Shown: positions 1 to 9,381 of the stretch, one piece after another | Layout: every line of letters starts with the position of its first letter | Numbering within the stretch: position 1 is the first letter of the stretch | DNA from: Pseudoalteromonas luteoviolacea B = ATCC 29581 | GTDB taxonomy: Bacteria; Pseudomonadota; Gammaproteobacteria; Enterobacterales; Alteromonadaceae | Assembly: GCA_000333235.1 (NCBI GenBank) | Contig: CAPN01000051.1 | Span: 682,001 to 746,000 of the forward strand | Direction of reading: 5' to 3' | Length of the DNA stretch: 64,000 bases | Notes under the pieces: model-generated | What the model was told of the DNA's origin: nothing | Seen by the model: only the letters and a program-made list of their open reading frames with translations | Database searches by the model: none | Program-made: the position numbers and the translations under genes

Positions 1-578
1 TCATCTCGGGAGCTTGGAACAATGCCGCACCCTTTTCGATAGCACCATTGACCAAAGAAATTTAAACCGATACGTGCAAAGCGAGAAGTGCCCCACGCAC
101 TTTCATTTGCCGCTTGCATTAGCGCTAATTCTCTAGGGATAACGTCCACTCGTTTTAACGCAGCTTTAAGTCTGTCTTGAGTATATTTACCGCCATTTGC
201 AAGTCGATATTTACGGAAAATACGATCCATTCTTGCAACTTGAGTTTTAGTTAATGGTTCTTCAAACTGGACCATCATAAGGGCAATTTCTATTGCTGCT
301 CGTTCTTCCAGTATCCGTTTATTTTCTGCAAGAATATGCGGCTTTATAAAATCAAAAAAAGCACGCTTTTTTTCTGACACCGAAACGAATGAAGAAAAAT
401 CAGGCAAGTCAACATCATGTAAAGGTTGCTCTTCTAATTCGAACTCTTCAAACTGTTCAATATGGACAGTTTCTTCTTCAGTATGATGTTCATTAGGCGG
501 GGTAACATTTAAAAACGGGTAAAGCAATGCCCAAACACTCACACAAAAGAAAACTAAACGCAAAAGTACACTACGCAT
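1..578 (-). CDS. Bax-like glucosaminidase-domain protein (partial, C-terminus outside window)
   Basis: The reading frame opens with ATG at 578 on the minus strand and stays open to base 1 (192 codons), so only the N-terminal part is present. It starts with a hydrophobic segment (RSVLLRLVFFCVSVWALLYP) that looks like a signal anchor. An acidic linker of about 40 residues follows, then a region ending in ANESAWGTSRFA and IGLNFFGQWC. That pattern, with the glutamate after AN, matches the Bax/FlgJ-type N-acetylglucosaminidase domain that cleaves peptidoglycan. The likely role is a membrane-anchored or periplasmic cell-wall hydrolase. The catalytic domain is cut by the window edge, so its integrity cannot be checked. 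It is transcribed away from the dGTPase gene, with about 300 bases between the two starts. Confidence 0.75.
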   Translation of the reverse strand, partial: MRSVLLRLVFFCVSVWALLYPFLNVTPPNEHHTEEETVHIEQFEEFELEEQPLHDVDLPDFSSFVSVSEKKRAFFDFIKPHILAENKRILEERAAIEIALMMVQFEEPLTKTQVARMDRIFRKYRLANGGKYTQDRLKAALKRVDVIPRELALMQAANESAWGTSRFARIGLNFFGQWCYRKGCGIVPSSRD

Positions 579-821
579 TCATTTCCTCTAAACTAATAGA
601 CACACCGAAACGACCTCTGACCAACAGGACTCTTTATGCGCACCACCTTGCACACGCGTCACTGCATACACGTCGTTTTCTATCATGGCATGCTATGCGA
701 TAGACAATCACTCCACGCTGTGATGGAGTATTACTTTATTTGGTCTGCCCGTTAATTACGAGCGCCCAATGTTCAATTATACTCCATAAGTTTACTGAAG
801 GCGAATAGCGAATTGTTAAAA

Positions 822-850
822 TTGACTCTGGTATCTTGGTTTGGTTAGAT
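822..850 (+). promoter_or_regulatory. Candidate sigma-70 promoter for the dGTPase-like gene
   Basis: TTGACT at 822-827 is one base from the -35 consensus. It is followed after 17 bases by TTAGAT at 845-850 as a weak -10. Transcription would begin near 857, which excludes the TTG codon at 841 and supports the ATG at 880 as the start. This is read by eye only. Confidence 0.35.
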
Positions 851-879
851 TAGTCAATTCGGAAGTTAAGGATTTGTGT

Positions 880-2172
880 ATGATCAACGAGTGGCATGAA
901 CGTCGACTCTTGCAAAGTAAAAATAGACCAAATGATAATCGCTCAACGTGGCAAGTCGATAGATCTCGAATTATTCATGCGGCCGCGTTTCGACGACTCC
1001 AATCGAAAACTCAAATTATGAGTATCGGGGTGAATGACTTTTATCGTACTCGCTTAACCCATTCACTCGAAGTCGCGCAAATTGGCAGTGGTATTCTTCG
1101 TCATTTGAGAAACCAAAACCCTAACTATAAGGAGCTTGTGTCCACCAGTTTGATTGAAACCCTCTGTCTTGCTCACGACATAGGTCACCCCCCTTTTGGC
1201 CATGGTGGCGAAACTGCCTTGAACTATTTAATGGCAAAGCATGGCGGGTTTGAAGGCAATGCACAAACGTTAAGGATTGTCGCAAGACTTGAACCTTATA
1301 GTAATGGCTATGGAATGAATTTGGCCCGAAGAACGTTGCTTGGGTTTATAAAGTACCCGCAACTAATTGATACGCTTTGGCATAACAAACCAATACACGA
1401 CTATTCAAATCGATTTATTAATGCGCATCAATGGTTACCTGCCAAAGGCCTATACAACTGTGACAAAGACATTTTTGATTGGATACTCGCCCCCTTTTCA
1501 GCCAACGATCGCGCCCTATTTTCAAGTTGTCGTCCTTTTGACGAGTTTCGAATGAAAACGCAATTCAAATCTGTTGATTGCAGTATCATGGAAATCGCTG
1601 ATGACATCGCCTATGCGGTGCATGATTTAGAAGATGCCGTCGCAACAGGCACCTTAACGAAAACCCAATGGCTTGAATATGCAATGCCTAAACTACTTGC
1701 CCTTGACAATCCGTGGTTAAAAAAGAATGTTCACGATCTGAGCGAACGGCTGTTCAGCACGGATGAATCGCAAAGAAAAGACCTAATTGGTGAATTGGTC
1801 AATTTATTCATCACCAAAACGAACCTTGCTATCCAAAATGACGGGTTTGAATCGCCCTTACTAAAATTTTATGCACAAATTGAAAATGACTATGAGTCCA
1901 TGCTAAGTGTGTTCAAAACGTTTGTTTATGAACACTTAATTCGCGCACCGAAAATGCAACAGATAGAATTTCGCGGCCAAAATTTACTCATCGATTTGTT
2001 CGAAGCATTTGCTAGCGCACCGCTAAGGTTACTACCTAAATCGACGCAAGTACTCTGGCAAGAGGCGCTCTCATCCTCACAGCAACATCGCGTGCTTTGC
2101 GACTATCTCGCCGGAATGACGGATGAATACGCGAGCAAAACACATCAACGACTTTTCGGACGAGACTTATAA
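880..2172 (+). CDS. dGTPase-like HD-domain dNTP triphosphohydrolase (type 2)
   Basis: A 430-residue member of the Dgt family, which hydrolyses dNTPs to deoxynucleosides and triphosphate in the cytoplasm. The HD metal-binding residues are visible: His61 in RLTHSLEVAQ, His99-Asp100 in LAHDIGHPPFGHGGE, and a later aspartate in the MEIADDIAYAVHDLED segment. Length fits the 'dGTPase-like, type 2' subfamily (about 440 residues) better than E. coli Dgt (505). The frame is open from a TTG at 841, but ATG 880 has AAGGA at 867-871 eight bases upstream and lies downstream of a plausible promoter, so I place the start there. A strong hairpin follows the stop. Substrate preference (dGTP versus other dNTPs) cannot be read from sequence. 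Confidence 0.9.
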   Translation: MINEWHERRLLQSKNRPNDNRSTWQVDRSRIIHAAAFRRLQSKTQIMSIGVNDFYRTRLTHSLEVAQIGSGILRHLRNQNPNYKELVSTSLIETLCLAHDIGHPPFGHGGETALNYLMAKHGGFEGNAQTLRIVARLEPYSNGYGMNLARRTLLGFIKYPQLIDTLWHNKPIHDYSNRFINAHQWLPAKGLYNCDKDIFDWILAPFSANDRALFSSCRPFDEFRMKTQFKSVDCSIMEIADDIAYAVHDLEDAVATGTLTKTQWLEYAMPKLLALDNPWLKKNVHDLSERLFSTDESQRKDLIGELVNLFITKTNLAIQNDGFESPLLKFYAQIENDYESMLSVFKTFVYEHLIRAPKMQQIEFRGQNLLIDLFEAFASAPLRLLPKSTQVLWQEALSSSQQHRVLCDYLAGMTDEYASKTHQRLFGRDL

Positions 2173-2200
2173 AAAAACCAGCCTTGACAGGCTGGTTATT
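2171..2200. terminator. Bidirectional Rho-independent terminator
   Basis: An 8-bp perfect stem (AACCAGCC at 2176-2183 with GGCTGGTT at 2190-2197, 6-nt loop) sits between convergent genes. On the minus strand it is followed by a run of T (the A run at 2171-2177), so it best terminates the DUF3718 gene. It also lies directly after the dGTPase stop. Confidence 0.85.
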
Positions 2201-2224
2201 AAATATCACTACGTGACGGGGAGA

Positions 2225-2647
2225 TTAAATCGCTGCGTTTTGGTATTGCTTAACAAATTCTTTAACGGGCATATTGTTGCAACGCAATGAACGAGAAGTA
2301 AATCCTAGGCTATTTACACCTTGCTCAACGGCTTTAAGACACAGAACAGTATCTTGTGATTGCGTTTGTGCAACCAATTTTACGGCTTTCACGTCAGCTG
2401 CGTTTGCTGCTGAATTAAATTTAGCAATTTCACGAAGGTCTTGACCATTACATTCCAACGTCTTTGAAAATTTAGATAATGTCACACGATGTTGGCGAGC
2501 AAGTTTACTTGCCGCACTAAATCCTTCATTAGCTGCAACAGAGCAAATTTGTGATTCAACAGAATTATTCGCACTTACATAAACTTGAGCATTTGCGTTA
2601 ATGCTAAATAAAGATACTGCAGCAGCAATCGAGAGAACCTTAAACAT
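2225..2647 (-). CDS. DUF3718-type secreted protein
   Basis: A 140-residue protein with a clear Sec signal peptide (MFKVLSIAAAVSLFSINANA, cleavage near residue 21), so periplasmic or outer-membrane associated. I recognise the small DUF3718 family of Alteromonadales and Vibrio, whose function is unknown. The mature part seems to carry two related units, each ending in a Cys-Asn motif followed by a hydrophobic helix (LECNGQDLREIAKF and LRCNNMPVKEFVKQY). Each unit starts with another cysteine (SQICSVA and TVLCLKA), which suggests two disulfides. A strong Shine-Dalgarno (GGAGGTATAT read on the minus strand) precedes the ATG. It appears to be monocistronic, bounded by the terminator at 2171-2200. 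Confidence 0.75.
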   Translation of the reverse strand: MFKVLSIAAAVSLFSINANAQVYVSANNSVESQICSVAANEGFSAASKLARQHRVTLSKFSKTLECNGQDLREIAKFNSAANAADVKAVKLVAQTQSQDTVLCLKAVEQGVNSLGFTSRSLRCNNMPVKEFVKQYQNAAI

Positions 2648-2724
2648 AATATACCTCCAGTGAACGAGTTGCGCGCATTATATAGCCAAAGTAACTGTTG
2701 TAAAGTGTATTTATTATTCATTTT

Positions 2725-2739
2725 GAACATTTAATGTTC
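2725..2739. promoter_or_regulatory. Perfect palindrome, candidate operator
   Basis: GAACATT-T-AATGTTC is a 7-1-7 perfect inverted repeat in the divergent region between the DUF3718 gene and xthA. It lies about 78 bases upstream of the minus-strand start. It could be a repressor site, but no regulator is implied by the sequence. Confidence 0.3.
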
Positions 2740-2765
2740 TATTCACAACTTAGCCAAATAACGCT

Positions 2766-2820
2766 AAAGCAGCGATTACAAATCTGAGTTTGTTAACAAC
2801 TCAAGCGCTGCTTTTAGTTT
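2766..2820 (+). terminator. Terminator-like hairpin upstream of xthA
   Basis: AAAGCAGCG at 2766-2774 pairs perfectly with CGCTGCTTT at 2806-2814. An inner stem (GAGTT 2786-2790 with AACTC 2798-2802) is nested inside, and TTAGTTTTTT follows. It has the form of a Rho-independent terminator on the plus strand, although no plus-strand gene lies between 2172 and here. It may end a short unannotated RNA, or act as an attenuator or insulator before xthA. Confidence 0.5.
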
Positions 2821-2838
2821 TTTAAAATGATAAAATGC

Positions 2839-2847
2839 TGGCATAAT
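2839..2847 (+). promoter_or_regulatory. Candidate extended -10 promoter of xthA
   Basis: TG-G-CATAAT at 2839-2847 matches an extended -10 element, 23 bases before the xthA GTG start. No good -35 is visible, which is normal for this promoter type. AAAGG at 2857-2861 would be the ribosome binding site. Confidence 0.35.
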
Positions 2848-2870
2848 TTTTTATGTAAAGGCACAGTCGA

Positions 2871-3692
2871 GTGAAGATAGTTTCTTTTAATATAAACGGC
2901 ATCCGTGCGCGCATTCATCAACTAAAAGCGCTTATCGACAAACATCAGCCTGACGTTATTGGGCTGCAAGAAATCAAAGTACACGATGAAGCATTCCCCA
3001 TCGAGGAAGTCGAAGGGCTTGGCTACCATGTCCATTTCCACGGGCAAAAAGCACATTATGGTGTGGCATTGCTATCTAAAGTCAAACCTAAAACAGTTCA
3101 AAAAGGCTTCTTAACAGACGAAGAAGATGCACAGCGTCGTATGATTATGGCAACATTCAATACTCAATGCGGTAAAGAACTAATCGTATTAAATGGCTAT
3201 TTCCCACAAGGGGATAATATTGAACATGAAATAAAATTCCCTGCTAAACGCAAATTTTATCGTGATTTAATGAATCACTTAGATGAACAATGCCATGCTG
3301 AGCAAAATATTATCGTCATGGGTGACATTAATATCTCTCCCATCGATTTAGATATCGGTATCGGTGAAGTGAATCGCAAGCGATGGCTAAAAACGGGTAA
3401 ATGCTCGTTCCAACCAGAAGAGCGTGAATGGTTAAAATCGTTACTTGATTGGGGGTTTACCGATACGTTTCGTCATTTAACTCCTTTAGCAAGTGAAAAA
3501 TATTCTTGGTTTGATTATCGCTCCAAAGGGTTTGATGACAATCGTGGGCTTAGGATTGACGTTGTACTCGCCACAAAATCACTTCGCGATTTATGCAATG
3601 AAAGTGACATAGATTATGAACTGAGAGGCATCGACAAACCATCTGATCATGCCCCGATTTGGACTAGCTTTAGCATGGAAATTCAAGCCTGA
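2871..3692 (+). CDS. xthA: Exodeoxyribonuclease III
   Basis: A 273-residue member of the exonuclease III/AP endonuclease family, which removes nucleotides 3' to 5' from duplex DNA and cleaves abasic sites during base-excision repair. Conserved motifs are in register with the E. coli enzyme (268 aa): FNINGIRAR at the N-terminus, Glu34 in GLQEIK, the GDINISP block (catalytic Asp/Asn), RIDVVLA, and the C-terminal SDHAPIW with the catalytic Asp-His pair. The start is GTG at 2871 with AAAGG ten bases upstream. The next gene starts 23 bases after the stop, so the three genes through rlmA may be cotranscribed. Confidence 0.95.
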   Translation: MKIVSFNINGIRARIHQLKALIDKHQPDVIGLQEIKVHDEAFPIEEVEGLGYHVHFHGQKAHYGVALLSKVKPKTVQKGFLTDEEDAQRRMIMATFNTQCGKELIVLNGYFPQGDNIEHEIKFPAKRKFYRDLMNHLDEQCHAEQNIIVMGDINISPIDLDIGIGEVNRKRWLKTGKCSFQPEEREWLKSLLDWGFTDTFRHLTPLASEKYSWFDYRSKGFDDNRGLRIDVVLATKSLRDLCNESDIDYELRGIDKPSDHAPIWTSFSMEIQA

Positions 3693-3715
3693 GCACTCTA
3701 TTCATAGCGTTAAGT

Positions 3716-4315
3716 ATGTTCATCGCATCTTTCGATAAACAAGCTTATCGCCAGTTCTTAAACACGCCAGCTCGACAGACTGGCGTTTATGCTGTCACTG
3801 TCGTACTTGCATTACTGTGGCAAATAAAAGCGGGCATTTTAAACGGACTAGATATTCATATTCTAGGTGTGACTGCATGTGGGCTCATTTTAGGCTTCAG
3901 GATGGGCATGCTTTGCTTATTGCTTGCAACAAGCCTCAGTGGATTTATAAATAACGTTAACATTACTGAATTCATAGAACAGTGGCTTTTAAATGCCATA
4001 CTGCCCTTTTGCTTCAGTTACTCTTTATTTTTGTGCGTTTATCGTTATCTTCCTCGTCACTTTTTCATCTATATCTTTATTTGTGCCTTTTTAGTTGCAG
4101 GTATGACTGCCGCCTTTAAAATTGCATTGAGTAGCGCCGTTTACTTTTTTAGTGAGGAATATACTTGGCAAGAGCTGCAAGATAACTATCTCTATTTTAG
4201 CGTTATAATGTGGTTTCCTGAAGCAATGCTAAATGGAATGGTAATAACACTAATGATTACGTATCGCCCAAATTGGGTGAAAACCTTTTACGATAAGGAA
4301 TACCTTAATCAATGA
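3716..4315 (+). CDS. Multi-pass membrane protein, possibly CbiM/ECF-permease-like
   Basis: A 199-residue integral membrane protein with five or six hydrophobic segments (about residues 22-40, 45-75, 90-108, 115-140 and 160-180). The overall look, including the GLILGFRMGMLCLL segment, resembles the small 'energy-coupling factor ABC transporter permease' proteins (COG3235/CbiM-like) of Alteromonadales. No ATPase or metal-ligand motif is present, so transport is only an inference. Its stop overlaps the rlmA start by four bases (ATGA at 4312), which indicates translational coupling. No strong ribosome binding site is visible before the ATG. Confidence 0.6.
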   Translation: MFIASFDKQAYRQFLNTPARQTGVYAVTVVLALLWQIKAGILNGLDIHILGVTACGLILGFRMGMLCLLLATSLSGFINNVNITEFIEQWLLNAILPFCFSYSLFLCVYRYLPRHFFIYIFICAFLVAGMTAAFKIALSSAVYFFSEEYTWQELQDNYLYFSVIMWFPEAMLNGMVITLMITYRPNWVKTFYDKEYLNQ

Positions 4316-5115
4316 CTACCTTGTATCGATGCCCACTGTGTTCACAACCTTTAAAATTAAGAGAACAGGGTTTTCAATGTGATAATAATCACCTATTTGA
4401 TAAAGCAAAGGAAGGTTATATCAATCTATTACCCGTTCAATTTAAAAAATCAAAAGAACCTGGCGATAATCTTGATATGGTACAAGCAAGGCGCGCATTT
4501 CTTGCTTCTGGCCACTATGCGTTTTTACAACAATCATTGTCAAAAATTGTTAGCGAAACTGACCACGGAACGGTTTTAGACATGGGGTGTGGCGAAGGCT
4601 TTTATACCCAGTCACTAAAATTCAGAACCAATCAGGTGTACGGTATCGATATTTCCAAAGCCGCCGTCCGTTATGCAGCCAAGCGTTATAAAGATTGCCA
4701 TTTTGCTGTTGCATCTTGCAAACAATCGCCGTTTGAACAAGCGTCTTTTGATTGCATTATCAGCGTATTTGCCCCTTTTTTTGGTGATGAAGTATATCGA
4801 TTATTAAACGACGGTGGTACCACAATTATTGTGTCGCCAGGACCAGAACACTTGATAGAGCTCAAGCAGATGATCTATCAAGATGTTAAAAAGCATACAT
4901 TAATGACGTGTCCTCTACAGTTTAAGCTTTTAAAACAAGAAGTCATTTCTAAAAAGGTGACCCTGAATGCCGCAGAGGCTAAAAGCCTCGTGTTGATGAC
5001 ACCCTTTGCTTGGAAATTTAGGCCCGAACATTTAGCCATGCTTGATAGCGCGGCGACTTTACCTGTAACGTTAGAGTTTGCTTTAACTGTGCTAAAAAAA
5101 CCGAGAGCAGCTTAA
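4312..5115 (+). CDS. rlmA: 23S rRNA (guanine-N1)-methyltransferase RlmA
   Basis: A 267-residue SAM-dependent methyltransferase that modifies G745 of 23S rRNA in E. coli. The N-terminal zinc finger is visible (CPLC at about 8-11, then C and H in CDNNH), followed by the family segment KAKEGYINLLPVQ. SAM motif I is VLDMGCGEGFY, near residue 90. The length matches E. coli RlmA (269). The start overlaps the upstream membrane-protein gene. The last codons lie in a hairpin terminator, and the stop overlaps the stop of yfbV on the other strand by four bases. Confidence 0.92.
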   Translation: MTTLYRCPLCSQPLKLREQGFQCDNNHLFDKAKEGYINLLPVQFKKSKEPGDNLDMVQARRAFLASGHYAFLQQSLSKIVSETDHGTVLDMGCGEGFYTQSLKFRTNQVYGIDISKAAVRYAAKRYKDCHFAVASCKQSPFEQASFDCIISVFAPFFGDEVYRLLNDGGTTIIVSPGPEHLIELKQMIYQDVKKHTLMTCPLQFKLLKQEVISKKVTLNAAEAKSLVLMTPFAWKFRPEHLAMLDSAATLPVTLEFALTVLKKPRAA

Positions 5116-5127
5116 AGCTGCTCTTTT
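5104..5127. terminator. Bidirectional terminator overlapping two stop codons
   Basis: AGAGCAGCTT at 5104-5113 pairs with AAGCTGCTCT at 5115-5124, followed by TTTT. The stem contains both the rlmA stop and the yfbV stop, so the coding ends and the terminator share the same bases. Confidence 0.7.
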
Positions 5128-5561
5128 GTGAAGGCTTTGTCCATTTTTTCAAACATATCGTTCAGCAAAGTAGCAAGTTCCTGATACCTAGGCTTGCCAC
5201 CTGCTAGTCTTACATCATACCCATGTTCTACCATTTTTTGATAAAGTTCATGATACCAGGTTGACAACGGAGGGGATAAAGGTGTCTGCGCACGCTTTCC
5301 TAGCCACAATAAACCTTGAACAGGGAGTGACAGTATCAATAGCGCCATTGCGATAGATTGGGGCAAATACTCTACACCTAACGTTGAGGTTTGCGTAAAC
5401 AGCGTAATAATCGCTAAGATTGGCATAATCGTAATGCCCAATTCAGTAGCCTTAATTACACGATATTCAGGAAATATAGGTGCCAATTCCTTATGCATAG
5501 GCCACGCCTTTGCGTAGTCTCTTCCAAGCTGAACTTGAGAAATCATACTCTTATGCATCAT
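5112..5561 (-). CDS. yfbV: UPF0208 membrane protein YfbV (DUF412)
   Basis: A 149-residue protein with two central transmembrane segments (about residues 42-57 and 66-86) and the family N-terminus QLGRDYAKAWPMHKELAPIFPE. YfbV is an inner-membrane protein that in E. coli limits ter macrodomain spread by restricting MatP action; that role is carried over from E. coli. It is divergent from ackA, the same arrangement as in E. coli, which strengthens the call. The start is one of two adjacent Met codons (MMHKS). Confidence 0.9.
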   Translation of the reverse strand: MMHKSMISQVQLGRDYAKAWPMHKELAPIFPEYRVIKATELGITIMPILAIITLFTQTSTLGVEYLPQSIAMALLILSLPVQGLLWLGKRAQTPLSPPLSTWYHELYQKMVEHGYDVRLAGGKPRYQELATLLNDMFEKMDKAFTKEQL

Positions 5562-5869
5562 GTCCCCTTGGTAATGCTAACACTTAACTACCGAAAAGTT
5601 CGTTCTTACTTTCAATCAAACAGTTATCTAAAGCAAATAACGCACTATCACATTGATTACTTCTATTAACGGTAAACGAAATAGGCTCTTAATCTAGATC
5701 ATTCATTAACGACAAATGGTTTAACTTTTTACGAAAAAATCAGCTAAAATAGATATATATACGTGTCAACTCTACTTTAGTCTATCTAGGTCGAACGCGA
5801 AAAATCGCAGTTCCTATATTCAAAGCTTAATACGCGTTTACGGTTATTGTCAAAACGGAAATTACTTTT
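5562..5869. other. Divergent yfbV/ackA promoter region
   Basis: 308 bases without a gene. The sequence is AT-rich, with a TAAAATAGATATATATACG tract near 5743-5761 that probably holds a -10 for ackA. No clear CRP, FNR or ArcA site and no hairpin terminator could be identified. Confidence 0.4.
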
Positions 5870-7072
5870 ATGCCTTCTCATCATGTACTCGTGCTCAATT
5901 GCGGTAGCTCTAGTTTCAAATTTGCTATTATCGATCCTCATCACGGTGAAACCCTTCTGAACGGTTTAGCCGAGCGTTTAAATGACTCCAATCCTGCGAT
6001 GAAGTACACGTATAACGGCACTAAAACCAACATCGAACTCGCTTCATTTTCAAGTCACACAATAGCAATAGAATCTTTAGTCTCTATTATTCAAGACTTA
6101 AACCTTAGTGATTCCCTTATAGCCGTCGGGCATCGAGTCGTACATGGTGGTGAAACATTTACCCAATCGGTCGAAATTACACCCGATGTTCTCGCTGCAA
6201 TTCAAAAAACATCCAACTTAGCGCCCTTACATAACCCTGCTAACTTAATCGGTATCGAAGCCGCTCAACACGCATTTCCTAACTTGAAGCAAATTGCCGT
6301 TTTTGACACTGCGTTTCATCAGACTATCCCTGAGCATGCGTACCTTTATGCGATACCCTATTCTCTGTATCAGGATCATGGGATACGTCGATATGGATTT
6401 CACGGTACTAGTCATTATTATGTATCGGACATGGCTTGCAAAACATTAGGTTTAGACAAACAGAATTCCAAAATCATCACCGCACACCTTGGAAACGGTT
6501 GTTCCGTATCTGCTATTAAAAATGGCCAATCAGTCGATACAAGTATGGGACTAACTCCTCTTGAAGGATTAGTGATGGGAACGCGAAGTGGAGACATTGA
6601 TCCCGGTTTATTCAGCTATTTAACGTCTCAATTAAACTACAGCAATGAACAAGTAGATGCTTTGCTAAACAAACAATCCGGATTGCTAGGTCTGTCGCAG
6701 CTGTCCAACGACTGTCGAGAAATCGAAGACGCGGCTCAAGCTGGTCATCGTCAAGCTTTACTTGCTTTAGACATTTTTTGCTATCGACTTGCTAAGTACA
6801 TCAGTAGCTATCTGGTTCCATTAGGGGGTTTAGATGCACTCATTTTTACAGGCGGTATCGGAGAAAACTCAAGTCTTATTCGACAAAAAGTACTCTCACA
6901 CCTCAGTTTCGTTGGAGTAAGGTGTGACGATAGTCAAAATGAAATAGCTCGCTTTGGTAAAGGCGGAATTATTTCCGCTAATGGTTCAAGCGTTCAAGCC
7001 GCCGTGATTCCAACCAACGAAGAATGGGTCATCGCCACTGATGCTGCGGCTCTTACTTTGGAGACGAAATAA
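5870..7072 (+). CDS. ackA: Acetate kinase
   Basis: A 400-residue cytoplasmic enzyme that converts acetyl phosphate and ADP to acetate and ATP (reversible). Family motifs are complete: [12 protein letters not shown] at the N-terminus, the RYGFHGTSH signature, HLGNGCSV, the [11 protein letters not shown] loop and FTGGIGENS near the C-terminus, with the late Asn-Glu-Glu segment. Length equals E. coli AckA (400). The stop and the pta ATG share one base (TAATG at 7070-7074), so the two genes form one operon with translational coupling. The ribosome binding site is weak (ACGGA). Confidence 0.97.
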   Translation: MPSHHVLVLNCGSSSFKFAIIDPHHGETLLNGLAERLNDSNPAMKYTYNGTKTNIELASFSSHTIAIESLVSIIQDLNLSDSLIAVGHRVVHGGETFTQSVEITPDVLAAIQKTSNLAPLHNPANLIGIEAAQHAFPNLKQIAVFDTAFHQTIPEHAYLYAIPYSLYQDHGIRRYGFHGTSHYYVSDMACKTLGLDKQNSKIITAHLGNGCSVSAIKNGQSVDTSMGLTPLEGLVMGTRSGDIDPGLFSYLTSQLNYSNEQVDALLNKQSGLLGLSQLSNDCREIEDAAQAGHRQALLALDIFCYRLAKYISSYLVPLGGLDALIFTGGIGENSSLIRQKVLSHLSFVGVRCDDSQNEIARFGKGGIISANGSSVQAAVIPTNEEWVIATDAAALTLETK

Positions 7073-9222
7073 TGGCTAGACGGATCATGTTAGTCCCTAT
7101 TTCAACGGGAGTTGGACTTACCTCGGTCTCGGTTGGCTTAGTAAGAGCACTCGAACAAAAGGCAGTCAAAGTCAATTTTTTTAAACCCATTGCCCAACCG
7201 AGAAAGGATGAGCACGGCCCTGAGAAATCAACTCTAATCGTTAAGCAAGGTTCTAGCATCTCCCCCCCTGAGCCATTCGAGCTAAGTTATGCAGAAACCA
7301 TGATAAGCGAGGGAAAAGGAGATGATCTGTTAGAGGAAATCGTCGAGCGATTTGAAAACTCAACATCCCAAGACGAGGTAGTGATAATTGAAGGAATGGT
7401 ACCGACCCGTCGTCAACCTTACGCAGGCCGAGTAAATAGAGAAATTGCGCAAACCTTAGGGGCCGATATCGTTTTTGTATTAACGCCAGGTAACGACACA
7501 AACGATGAACTTGAAGACCGATTAGAAATAGCCGCCGGCAATTACGGTGGCATAAAGCATCCTAGAGTATTGGGTTGTATTTTTAATAAAGTAAACGCCC
7601 CGCTTGATGAAGACGGCAGAGCTCGGGCTGATCTCGTTGACCAACATAAACCTGAACTTTTAGAAAATGAATTACACCGGCTCGCTTCTTTGCCGATATT
7701 TCGTAAACACCCGTTTTTATTACTTGGCATGATCCCTTGGGAGTTCGATCTTGTTGCACCTCGCGTTCGTGATCTCTGTGACTATTTAGGCGCTGAAGTC
7801 ATAAACGCTGGTGACATGGCACATCGTCGCTTAAGACGGGTCACATTTTGCGCTCGCACTGTCTCAAATATTCTCAATCACTTTACGCCCGGAGCTTTAC
7901 TAGTTACACCGGGAGATAGGTCAGATGTGCTTGTCGCGGCGTGTCTATCAGCGATGAATGGCGTAAAATTGGGCGCTATTTTATTAACTGGCGGGTTTAA
8001 ACCAGAACAACGGATCATGACCTTGTGTGAACAAGCCATGCAAACCGGCCTTCCGATCTTATGTACGGAATCAGATACCTGGAAAACATCGCTGCTACTA
8101 CATAATTTTAATATGGAAGTACCTTGTGATGATGAACAACGGATTGAAAAAGTAAAGTCACACAATGCAGTTAATATCGATGCCGATTGGCTTGATGAGC
8201 TGGCTAAAGGCGTGGCAAGAACACGCAAATTATCTCCCCCTGCATTTCGATATTTACTTACGGACCTAGCTCGACATGCTAAAAAAACCATCGTTTTGCC
8301 TGAAGGTAACGAGCCTAGAACAATAAAAGCGGCGGCAATATGCGGAGAGCGCGGTATAGCCAAAACCATTTTGCTCGGCGATGCTGAAGAGATTCAGCGA
8401 ATTGCTCAACAACAAGGCGTTACGCTAAACGAAAACGTAACCATTACCAATCCAAACGAGGTAATTCATGATTACGTAGCGCCAATGGTAGAGCTTAGAA
8501 AAAGCAAAGGATTAACCGACGTAGTGGCCCTCGAGCAGCTTCAAGACTCAGTCGTGCTTGGTACAATGATGTTAGCGCAAAATAACGTTGATGGACTGGT
8601 TTCTGGCGCTGTAAATACAACTGCCAATACAATTCGACCCGCACTGCAATTAATTAAAACTGCACCCAATTCTCAATTAGTGAGTTCAATTTTCTTTATG
8701 CTACTTCCGGATCAAGTTTTGGTTTACGGCGACTGCGCGATTAATCCAGATCCAACCGCTGAGCAACTTGCGGATATCGCTATCCAATCGGCTGATTCTG
8801 CTAATGCCTTTGGAATTGAACCGAGAGTCGCAATGATAAGTTACAGCACTGGAACATCTGGCCATGGTGCCGATGTCGAAAAAGTCCGCGCGGCGACCAA
8901 ACTTGCCAAGGAAAAACGACCTGATTTAATTATCGATGGGCCTTTACAATACGATGCGGCAATTATGGAAAATGTTGCCCGAAAAAAAGCGCCTGATAGC
9001 CCTGTCGCGGGTCAAGCAACTGTGTTTATATTTCCAGATTTAAACACTGGTAATACCACTTACAAAGCGGTACAACGTAGCGCGGATTTAGTTAGTATTG
9101 GGCCTATGTTACAGGGGTTAAGAAAGCCAGTTAATGACTTGTCTCGTGGCGCGCTAGTCGATGATATTGTCTATACCATCGCACTCACCGCAATCCAAGC
9201 TAAACAGCTTGAAAAGCAATAA
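7072..9222 (+). CDS. pta: Phosphate acetyltransferase
   Basis: A 716-residue long-form Pta that interconverts acetyl-CoA and acetyl phosphate. The N-terminal third (about 1-215) is the P-loop/dethiobiotin-synthetase-like domain, beginning [23 protein letters not shown]-type regulatory domain follows (about 220-335), and the catalytic PTA_PTB domain runs from about residue 390, with the [10 protein letters not shown] and [10 protein letters not shown] motifs. Length matches E. coli Pta (714). The product feeds ackA in overflow metabolism and sets the acetyl-phosphate pool. Long open frames on the opposite strand here (for example 7878-8369) are shadows. Confidence 0.97.
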   Translation: MARRIMLVPISTGVGLTSVSVGLVRALEQKAVKVNFFKPIAQPRKDEHGPEKSTLIVKQGSSISPPEPFELSYAETMISEGKGDDLLEEIVERFENSTSQDEVVIIEGMVPTRRQPYAGRVNREIAQTLGADIVFVLTPGNDTNDELEDRLEIAAGNYGGIKHPRVLGCIFNKVNAPLDEDGRARADLVDQHKPELLENELHRLASLPIFRKHPFLLLGMIPWEFDLVAPRVRDLCDYLGAEVINAGDMAHRRLRRVTFCARTVSNILNHFTPGALLVTPGDRSDVLVAACLSAMNGVKLGAILLTGGFKPEQRIMTLCEQAMQTGLPILCTESDTWKTSLLLHNFNMEVPCDDEQRIEKVKSHNAVNIDADWLDELAKGVARTRKLSPPAFRYLLTDLARHAKKTIVLPEGNEPRTIKAAAICGERGIAKTILLGDAEEIQRIAQQQGVTLNENVTITNPNEVIHDYVAPMVELRKSKGLTDVVALEQLQDSVVLGTMMLAQNNVDGLVSGAVNTTANTIRPALQLIKTAPNSQLVSSIFFMLLPDQVLVYGDCAINPDPTAEQLADIAIQSADSANAFGIEPRVAMISYSTGTSGHGADVEKVRAATKLAKEKRPDLIIDGPLQYDAAIMENVARKKAPDSPVAGQATVFIFPDLNTGNTTYKAVQRSADLVSIGPMLQGLRKPVNDLSRGALVDDIVYTIALTAIQAKQLEKQ

Positions 9223-9229
9223 TCGACAT

Positions 9230-9261
9230 AAGGTGTGTGCAGCAACAGTTGGACACACCTT
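9230..9261 (+). terminator. Hairpin after pta, possible terminator
   Basis: AAGGTGTGT at 9230-9238 pairs perfectly with ACACACCTT at 9253-9261 (14-nt loop), eight bases after the pta stop. There is no T run, so termination may be weak or Rho-assisted. Confidence 0.5.
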
Positions 9262-9381
9262 ACTGCTAAAAATGTTTCGCGATAAAATAAGGAGCTACTC
9301 TTAAAAAAGGTTTAATTAATAAACGCTTGGCTATACTATACTTAAAGAGATCCCTTTCTAAATTCAACTAGCGAGTCGCAA

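Noticed and set aside
841-879. TTG start giving a 443-residue dGTPase-like protein
   Set aside because: The TTG lies inside the likely promoter and has no ribosome binding site. ATG 880 has a good one.
7878-8369. 163-codon open frame on the minus strand inside pta
   Set aside because: Lies wholly opposite the strongly conserved pta gene. Composition and low-complexity Ser/Ala content are those of an antisense shadow, and there is no ribosome binding site.
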